Part shown: piece by piece, positions 5,444 to 9,993 of the stretch
How positions within the stretch are numbered: position 1 is the stretch's first letter
How the letters are laid out: each line of letters starts with the position of its first letter
Source of the DNA: CAYGAW01 sp964492135
Lineage (GTDB): Bacteria; Chloroflexota; Anaerolineae; UBA7937; B3-Chlor
Assembly (NCBI GenBank): GCA_964492135.1
Contig: CAZBJW010000170.1
Location: 1 to 9,993, forward strand
Reading direction: 5' to 3'
Length of the DNA: 9,993 nt
Notes under the pieces: model-generated
Told to the model about the DNA's origin: nothing
What the model saw: only the letters and a program-made list of their open reading frames with translations
The model's database searches: none
Program-made: the position numbers and the translations under genes

Positions 5444-6334
5444 ATGGCACGCGAAGGGCCGACGAACGAGGAGATAGCCAGGGTCTTGGGGCAAATCGCC
5501 GACCTGCTGGAGATCCAGGGCGCCAACTTCCATCGCGTGCGCGCCTATCGCCAGGGCGCCGAGACCGTCCGAGGGTGGGAGGAGTCGGTGGCTGATCTGG
5601 TCAGGGAAGGCGGCACATCAGCGGTCACGGAGCTTCCAGAGATTGGCAAGCGTCTCGCGGCACTGATTGCAGAATACGTCAAGACAGGACGGTCGAACTT
5701 GCTCTCTCGGCTGCAGGGCGAGGTCGCGCCTGAGGATTTGTTCGCGCAGGTTCCCGGCATCGGCGACGAACTGGCCCAACGCATCGCCAAAGAACTCAAC
5801 ATCGAGACTCTGGAGGAACTCGAGCAGGCCGCCCACGACGGGAGACTTGAAGAGGTGGAGGGGTTTGGGCCTGAGCGCGTCAAGTCAGTCCGGCTTGCTG
5901 TGGCAGGCTTGTTGAGCGGAGCAGCACAGCGGAGGATACAACGCGCGAAGTGGCGAGCCGAGGATGTCGGGGACAAGCCCAGCGTGGAGGCGTGCCTGCA
6001 GGTGGATGCCTTGTATCGTCAGCGGGCGGAGGAGGACAAACTGAAGAAGATCGCTCCACGCCGCTTCAACCCCGAGAGTGAGGCCTGGCTGCCCATCATG
6101 CATACGGAGAAGGAGGGATGGCATTTCACCGCCCTGTATTCGAATACCGCTCGAGCCCATGAATTGGCGAAGACAAAGGACTGGGTGGTCATCTACTACG
6201 AGCATGATCATCACGAGGACCAGTGTACGGTGGTCAGCGAGACGCAGGGATCTTTGAAGTGCAAGAGGGTCGTGCGCGGCAGAGAGGATGAAACCCGGCG
6301 ATACTACGAGCAAGCAGAGAGCGCCGGCGGATAA
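5444..6334 (+). CDS. PolX-type helix-hairpin-helix DNA-binding protein without polymerase domain
   Basis: A 296-aa cytoplasmic protein, starting at ATG 5444 behind GGAGGTGAG. Residues 8-88 match the N-terminal 8-kDa-like domain of family X polymerases: the FHRVRAYRQGAE segment and a helix-hairpin-helix LPEIGKRLAALIAEYV (64-79). Two more helix-hairpin-helix units follow, VPGIGDELAQRIAKEL (103-118) and VEGFGPERVKSV (138-149). The nucleotidyltransferase palm (GSxRRG with acidic triad) and the C-terminal PHP nuclease of bacterial PolX are absent. Instead, residues about 185-290 form a separate domain with KKIAPRRFNP, AWLPIMHTEKEGWHFTALYSN, WVVIYYE and CTVVSET. I recall this combination as a conserved arrangement in bacteria, but know no experimental function. 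The helix-hairpin-helix units should bind the DNA backbone, so a repair or structure-recognition role is likely. The Cupin_5 gene follows after 68 nt. Confidence 0.88.
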   Translation: MAREGPTNEEIARVLGQIADLLEIQGANFHRVRAYRQGAETVRGWEESVADLVREGGTSAVTELPEIGKRLAALIAEYVKTGRSNLLSRLQGEVAPEDLFAQVPGIGDELAQRIAKELNIETLEELEQAAHDGRLEEVEGFGPERVKSVRLAVAGLLSGAAQRRIQRAKWRAEDVGDKPSVEACLQVDALYRQRAEEDKLKKIAPRRFNPESEAWLPIMHTEKEGWHFTALYSNTARAHELAKTKDWVVIYYEHDHHEDQCTVVSETQGSLKCKRVVRGREDETRRYYEQAESAGG

Positions 6335-6402
6335 CAGAGAAGCCCTCGGGCGCTGGCTTGCACGAGTAGGGTCCAGCACTGATGCGAGGTAAAGAGGAAG
6401 GC

Positions 6403-6909
6403 ATGAACTCTGTGGACGGCATAATCGACCTACTGGCGATGGAGCCTCACCCTGAGGGCGGGTACTTCGTCGAGACCTACAAATCGGAGGAGATGATTCC
6501 GGCGGCCAGTCTGGCGGACAGGTATCCCTCGGCCAGGGCCTTCGGCACGGCCATCTTCTACCTTCTCACCCCAGACACCTTCTCCGCGCTGCACCGGCTG
6601 ACCTCGGACGAGATATTCCATTTCTACCTCGGGGATCCGGTCACTATGCTGCAGCTTCGCCCCGATGGCTCTTCTGAGGTGGTGACTCTGGGGCAGGACA
6701 TCCTCGTGGGCCAGCAGTTGCAGGTTGTGGTCACCAGGGGCACGTGGCAGGGTTCGTTTGTCAATGAAGGGGGCGAATTCGCCCTCCTGGGATGCACGGT
6801 GGCGCCGGGGTTTGAGTACGAGGACTACGAAGCGGGTTCTAGGAGGTGGCTGCTGGAGCAGTATCCCGACCAGCGGGAACTGATACTTCGCCTCACGCCA
6901 GCGAGTTGA
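6403..6909 (+). CDS. Cupin_5 (DUF985) family protein
   Basis: A 168-aa single-domain protein of normal family length. The start is placed at ATG 6403 because GAGGAAGG lies directly before it; an in-frame ATG at 6382 is possible but lacks an RBS. Family signatures are clear: PHPEGGYFVETY near the N-terminus, TAIFYLLTPDTFSALHRLTSDEIFHFYLGDP in the middle (shown here as one segment at about residues 50-80), then GTWQGSF and a GCTVAPGFEYEDYE segment near the C-terminus. The fold is a double-stranded beta-helix. The His and Glu residues of HRLTSDEIFHF are the likely metal or ligand site. The family has crystal structures but no settled reaction, so I assign no enzyme name. It follows the helix-hairpin-helix gene by 68 nt on the same strand and could share its transcript. 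Confidence 0.92.
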   Translation: MNSVDGIIDLLAMEPHPEGGYFVETYKSEEMIPAASLADRYPSARAFGTAIFYLLTPDTFSALHRLTSDEIFHFYLGDPVTMLQLRPDGSSEVVTLGQDILVGQQLQVVVTRGTWQGSFVNEGGEFALLGCTVAPGFEYEDYEAGSRRWLLEQYPDQRELILRLTPAS

Positions 6910-6933
6910 AGGAAGACCAGGAATCTGCCGAGC

Positions 6934-6960
6934 GAGGCGCCAAGCCTCAGTTTCCTTCCT
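6934..6960 (+). terminator. Possible weak terminator after the Cupin_5 gene
   Basis: A 5-bp stem GAGGC/GCCTC (6934-6938 with 6944-6948) and a 5-nt loop are followed by the pyrimidine-rich AGTTTCCTTCCTTT, 25 nt after the stop. The stem is short, so efficiency is uncertain. Confidence 0.45.
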
Positions 6961-7038
6961 TTGATGATGTGGATCGGATACGGCGGGGGTGGGCAGACAA
7001 TACTGGCCTGGATCACCCTCTTCCAGCCTCCTTCGATT

Positions 7039-7131
7039 CTTCGATCGTTCCACTGGGCTCAGGCCAGGTGCGCCGCTTCGCCTTTCGATACGTCCTTCGA
7101 CACGCTGCCACGCAGGTACTCAGGGTGCGCA
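7039..7131 (+). repeat. Dispersed CTTCGA/CTCAGG repeat, copy C
   Basis: It begins CTTCGATCGTTCCACTGGG, continues CTCAGGCCAGGTGCGC, then CCTTCGACACG and finally ACTCAGGGTGCGCAGC. The first block matches copy A (1561-1607, opposite strand) and the overall order matches copy B (2529-2656). Confidence 0.55.
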
Positions 7132-7432
7132 GCCGCTCATGATGCTGGGGACGCGGCTGGTGAGTGCGTCTGGTACTTCACGGGTTCAACCAGGAAATCG
7201 AAGTCCCGGCGCGTCCCCTGCGGAGAGCTGCGTCCTCGCGGGAATGAATTCCCGAACTCGATCTGCAAAGTTCCTGCCAGGCTCCAATAACCCGCGATGC
7301 CGCGACATGAGCTGGGCAGCCGATACCTCTGAGGGGCGCCCCTGCACACCGTCGCCAGACAGGAGGACATTCCGGAAACCAGCCTAAGGAAGGTTGTTCC
7401 CCAGGACGGAGGGCCCTGAGCGCGGACTGGGA

Positions 7433-8449
7433 CTACGATCGCTGATTCTTTGGGGGGCTGGACGCTGTCTGGAGCGTGCCCTGCTCCTCAAACCAGCGGA
7501 TGGCGTCGCGAACGGATTCATTCAGGGGGCGGGGCGAGTATCCCAGTTCGTCACAGGCCTTCTCGCAGGTCGTGAAGCAATCGCCGGCCAGCACGTGCAC
7601 CGAGTACTCCGTGAAGAGGGGCTTGCTTTTCACCAGACGATAGTACAGCGGAGTGAACTTGGCGGCCACACGAGCGAGGGCGAAAGGCACTTTGAGAGAT
7701 GGCGCCTTGCCTCCTGTAGCGTCTTCGATCAAGGACATGAGGTCGCGCACGGTGATCCGGTCGCCCGAAAGTATGTACGCCTCTCCCGTGCGTCCTCGTT
7801 CGGCAGCGAAGATCAGGCCCTGCGCCACATCGCGCACATCGACGAAATCATAGGCCCCATCTATGTAGGCTTTCAGCTTGCCTCCGGCAATCTGGATCAT
7901 CAGTTGACCCATCTCTGAGGGCGCATAATCATAAGGCCCTATCACACCGGTAGGGCATACTACTACGGCGTCCAGACCAGCCTCCACACCCTTGAGCACC
8001 TCCAGAGTGGCCAGGGACTTCGATCTGGCATAGTCGCCAATTGTCCTCTCGGGATCGAAGGGAAAGCTTTCGTCGATCATCGTGCCCGGAGGCGGCTCGA
8101 TGATGGCGTGGATGGAGCTGGTGTAGACCAGCCGCCGCACGCCTCTTTTCAGACATACCTGCACTACGTTCCGCGTTCCCCCCACGTTGACTTCGTGCAA
8201 TAAGTCCTTCTTTCCGGCGGTGATGGCCACGATCCCCGCCAGGTGATACACCAGGTCGCTTCCTTCGAAGGCCTTGGTGAGGGAACTAACGTCCCGCACG
8301 TCGCCGTCGACGATTTCGACCTCCAATCCGTCGAGGGGTGTCCTGGCCTCCCAGGAGGGCACCATCGCTCGTACGGTCTCACCCCTGGAGAGTAATTCGC
8401 GAAGCAGGACGTTCCCGATGTGTCCCGTTCCACCTGTAACGACGATCAT
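7433..8449 (-). CDS. Extended short-chain dehydrogenase/reductase (NAD-dependent epimerase/dehydratase family)
   Basis: A 338-aa cytosolic oxidoreductase. The N-terminal Rossmann motif TGGTGHIG (5-12) binds NAD(P). GDVRD (49-53) and HLAG (69-72) are the usual cofactor-contact motifs of extended SDRs. The catalytic set is present as S111/S112 in YTSSIHA and Y140/K144 in DYARSK. PTGVIGPYD (166-174) marks the start of the substrate-binding part. The sequence resembles the dihydroflavonol-reductase-like and hopanoid-associated sugar epimerase (HpnA-like) branch, but the C-terminal half does not allow a substrate to be named. The ATG at 8449 has GGGGAG a few bases upstream and begins immediately with the first beta strand, which fixes the start. 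The gene stands alone, convergent with the Cupin_5 gene. Confidence 0.92.
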   Translation of the reverse strand: MIVVTGGTGHIGNVLLRELLSRGETVRAMVPSWEARTPLDGLEVEIVDGDVRDVSSLTKAFEGSDLVYHLAGIVAITAGKKDLLHEVNVGGTRNVVQVCLKRGVRRLVYTSSIHAIIEPPPGTMIDESFPFDPERTIGDYARSKSLATLEVLKGVEAGLDAVVVCPTGVIGPYDYAPSEMGQLMIQIAGGKLKAYIDGAYDFVDVRDVAQGLIFAAERGRTGEAYILSGDRITVRDLMSLIEDATGGKAPSLKVPFALARVAAKFTPLYYRLVKSKPLFTEYSVHVLAGDCFTTCEKACDELGYSPRPLNESVRDAIRWFEEQGTLQTASSPPKNQRS

Positions 8450-8481
8450 GGTTGGCCGCTCCCCGTATCAGCTTCTCTTTC

Positions 8482-8510
8482 CAAGTACTCTGACCGGGCT
8501 TGTCCAGCAA
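8482..8510 (-). promoter_or_regulatory. Possible promoter of the dehydrogenase gene
   Basis: On the minus strand TTGCTG (8510-8505), a 17-bp spacer and TACTTG (8487-8482) are placed 33 nt before the start codon. The -10 is a poor match, so this is tentative. Confidence 0.35.
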
Positions 8511-8661
8511 GAACCCGTGGCACAATAGAAGGCCCGCCTTGATATTCGAGACGAGCCTCACCGCTGAAGTCCTGATGCAGGAACACTCGCCCGCGCTTCC
8601 TGCAAATACAGCATACCAGCAATCATACCATCTCGCAACAGGCTGGCCCGTTGGCGTGTCG

Positions 8662-9238
8662 CTACCCTCTCATCTTTCCTTGGACATTCTCTGGATTCTC
8701 GCGATCCATCTCCCATTTGAGAGTGTGCTCCATGATGTACCTGCGGAACTTATCGAGTTCCCCCTGCTGGCGAACCACGCGTTCATAATAGCCGCGTTCC
8801 CAGACACATCCGGCGGGTGTGCCACGTAGCTGATCGATGCGTCTGCTCACAGCCGATTTGGACGACCCCCACGATTTGGGGCAAGGACCCGGGCGGCGCC
8901 ATCCCACGCCCACCGCAGGGGGTGAGGCATGCCTAACCCCTCCCCTGGCGCTCACATACCCCATGGTCCCGTTCCATGATGACGATGACGCCGTGAACAT
9001 GGTTGGGCATTACAACAAAAACATGGGCCGCCACGTCAAGAGTCTGCCAGGGAATTTGCGCCCGGCAATCCTCCCTCAGCCTCCCGTCGGAATTCAGGCG
9101 CATTTCGCCCTCTATGATCTCGCCAAAGAGCTGAACACCCTCCTGGGTGCAGATGGTGAGAGCCTAGGCCCCAGGTTGACTGGGACCGTAATCACGGAAC
9201 AGTGTCGAGCCCCGTCTTCTGGGATGGTGTTGACGCAT
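8662..9238 (-). pseudogene. Decayed REP-associated tyrosine transposase (RAYT, Y1_Tnp/IS200-like)
   Basis: Reading from ATG 9238 gives the family pattern: QHHPRRR at the start, then TICTQEG, LFGEIIEGEMRL, and VVMPNHVHGVIVI with the HUH-type metal-binding pair H80 and H82. After a variable linker come SLPQIVG, SKSAVSRRIDQLRGTP and RGYYERVVR with the Tyr pair that holds the nucleophile, then LKWEMDRENPEN. The chain is broken three times. TAG occurs at 9166-9164 (codon 25, where the family usually has Tyr in GAYF). A second TAG lies at 8935-8933 in the linker. One extra base in a run of five G (8866-8870 on the plus strand as C) moves the C-terminal third into another frame. Corrected length would be about 191 aa, normal for the family. 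Such single-strand transposases normally act on REP palindromes; this copy should be inactive. Confidence 0.88.
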
Positions 9239-9354
9239 CTAGCTCTGTCCGCAATGTGCTCAGAGCCATGTGGTGTCCGCCAATGGCTTGTGCAGGATAT
9301 CAGAATCGCAGGCAGCGATCCAGGGACCGGTCTGGTGCATCCCTCAGGGGTACC

Positions 9355-9372
9355 GGCACGGCATGCTGTGCC
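9355..9372. repeat. REP-like imperfect palindrome near the RAYT relic
   Basis: GGCACGGCATGCTGTGCC is palindromic except for one G-T position, giving a 9-bp stem with one wobble and no unpaired loop. It lies 117 bp upstream of the relic's start codon. RAYTs are known to be flanked by such palindromes, which makes it a candidate recognition site. Confidence 0.5.
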
Positions 9373-9479
9373 TCTACGTCGCTCGCGAAAAGGACATGTC
9401 CTGAGTCCCAACGAAGGATCCAAAGGGGCATTCGGGCCTGCCCGGGGCCTCCAAATCCCTCCGTGGCATGACTCGTCAG

Positions 9480-9496
9480 CGGCATCTTCCATGCCG
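9480..9496 (-). terminator. Small hairpin just after the edge gene, possible terminator
   Basis: A perfect 6-bp stem CGGCAT/ATGCCG with a 5-nt loop starts 2 nt beyond the TAA of the minus-strand gene. No T-run follows, so it is a weak candidate. Confidence 0.35.
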
Positions 9497-9498
9497 GC

Positions 9499-9993
9499 TT
9501 AGCCACCCACTGTCACGATGGTCTTGTACCAATGAGTACCGGCGGGGTAGATGTCCGTCCCGTCGTCCAACTCGGTCTCGAAGGTAACCTCGGTGATGAG
9601 CACGTGTTCGCCCTGCGGCCAGTCAGTGACCAGGACGTAGTAGAGGCGGCATTCCTGATCCTCCAAGCTGCTTTCCAACAGGGCGAACCTGTTGAAGGAG
9701 ACATCTTCGTCATTCACACTGAAGCCTAGGCTGATATTCTCCCAGTTCTGCTCCAGCAGTTCCTCTGTGGTCGTGCACCAGCCGTAGATCCAGATCACGT
9801 CGCGTGACTGGCCCAGCATTACGGTATACGTATATGTCTCGCCCGCCTGGGAGGTTACCTCGTACTCCTCTTCAGCCAACTCAGTCAACCAGGGCACGCC
9901 CGCCGCCAGTGCAATCTCAGACTCGACGATGGAGCCTATCCTGGGCGACTCCCCCTCCTCGGCTTCCTTGGGTGCCTCTTCCTCCCCCTCGGG
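9499..9993 (-). CDS. Acidic, probably exported protein of unknown function, C-terminal 164 codons (runs off right edge)
   Basis: The frame is open from the right edge to TAA at 9501-9499, so only the C-terminal part is visible; a GTG at 9897 is internal, not a start. The first 20 residues in view are a Glu/Pro/Lys-rich low-complexity stretch (PEGEEEAPKEAEEGESP) of the kind that links a lipid anchor or membrane helix to an outside domain. After it comes a compact domain with alternating hydrophobic strands (YTYTVMLGQSRDVIWIYGW, FNRFALLESS, CRLYYVLVTDWPQGEHVL, EVTFETELDDGTDIYPAG) that ends in WYKTIVTVGG, which reads as an all-beta fold with two Cys. No known family is recognised. Export is inferred from the linker and beta-rich composition; the N-terminus that would prove it is outside the window. 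Confidence 0.8.
   Translation of the reverse strand, partial: PEGEEEAPKEAEEGESPRIGSIVESEIALAAGVPWLTELAEEEYEVTSQAGETYTYTVMLGQSRDVIWIYGWCTTTEELLEQNWENISLGFSVNDEDVSFNRFALLESSLEDQECRLYYVLVTDWPQGEHVLITEVTFETELDDGTDIYPAGTHWYKTIVTVGG

Larger units (their letters stand above)
6910..7432. other. Intergenic region between convergent genes
   Basis: About 520 nt between the 3' ends of the Cupin_5 gene (plus) and the dehydrogenase gene (minus). No gene is supported: open frames here have no RBS and contain repeat sequence. It holds the weak terminator, copy C of the dispersed repeat (7039-7131) and a 12-bp perfect palindrome AGGGGCGCCCCT (7332-7343). Confidence 0.55.
9239..9498. other. Intergenic region upstream of the transposase relic
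   Basis: No gene is supported. It contains a REP-like imperfect palindrome (9355-9372) and, next to the edge gene, a small hairpin (9480-9496). Confidence 0.5.

Noticed and set aside
6335..6402. Terminator between the helix-hairpin-helix and Cupin_5 genes
   Set aside because: A 5-bp AAGCC/GGCTT pairing exists but no T-run follows, so co-transcription remains possible.
6430..7053. 207-aa minus-strand frame
   Set aside because: Antisense to the Cupin_5 gene, whose family motifs are unambiguous.
7332..7343. AGGGGCGCCCCT palindrome as an operator
   Set aside because: It lies between two 3' ends with no promoter nearby; in GC-rich DNA it may be chance.
7394..7918. 174-aa plus-strand frame
   Set aside because: Antisense to the C-terminal half of the dehydrogenase.
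8837..9502. 221-aa plus-strand frame
   Set aside because: It is the reverse shadow of the transposase relic, whose motifs lie on the minus strand; no recognisable domain or RBS.

Overview
The window looks like a draft or metagenome-assembled contig from a GC-rich, free-living bacterium. It contains a run of ten Ns at 4947-4956. The best guess for the lineage is Chloroflexota (Anaerolineae-like). That rests on one style cue: a secreted lipoprotein whose Ig-like and CARDB modules are joined by a Thr/Ala/Pro linker of 'TATPT' type. No ribosomal or other phylogenetic marker is present, so the assignment is an inference.

Left part (1-2250, all minus strand). The N-terminal 195 codons of an unrecognised conserved-looking protein run off the left edge. 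Next come two cold-shock protein genes, about 0.94 kb apart, that form a duplicated cassette. Each copy has its own sigma70-type promoter (TTGACA, 17-bp spacer), a leader of about 167 nt that is strikingly conserved between the copies, a Shine-Dalgarno, an 81-aa CspA-like ORF and a 3' hairpin. The upstream copy starts with ATG and the downstream copy with GTG. The long leader resembles in size the regulatory leader of Escherichia coli cspA.

Middle part (2700-6910, mostly plus strand). A small glycine-rich four-helix membrane protein with a good promoter is followed by a doubtful antisense 75-aa ORF. Next is the CARDB/Ig lipoprotein, interrupted by the assembly gap, which artificially shifts its frame. 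Then come a PolX-type helix-hairpin-helix protein without polymerase or PHP domains and a Cupin_5 (DUF985) protein. The last two are about 70 nt apart and may be co-transcribed.

Right part (6910-9993, minus strand for all genes). It holds an extended short-chain dehydrogenase/epimerase, a decayed REP-associated (Y1/IS200-like) tyrosine transposase with two stop codons and a frameshift, a REP-like palindrome beside it, and the C-terminal 164 codons of an acidic, probably exported protein that runs off the right edge.

The longer intergenic stretches (about 1306-1735, 2244-2731 and 6910-7432) are not empty. They carry degenerate copies of a dispersed repeat built from CTTCGA and CTCAGG half-sites. 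I see no rRNA, tRNA, CRISPR array or intact mobile element. The two observations most worth following are the duplicated csp cassette with its conserved leader and the RAYT relic with its nearby REP-like repeats.
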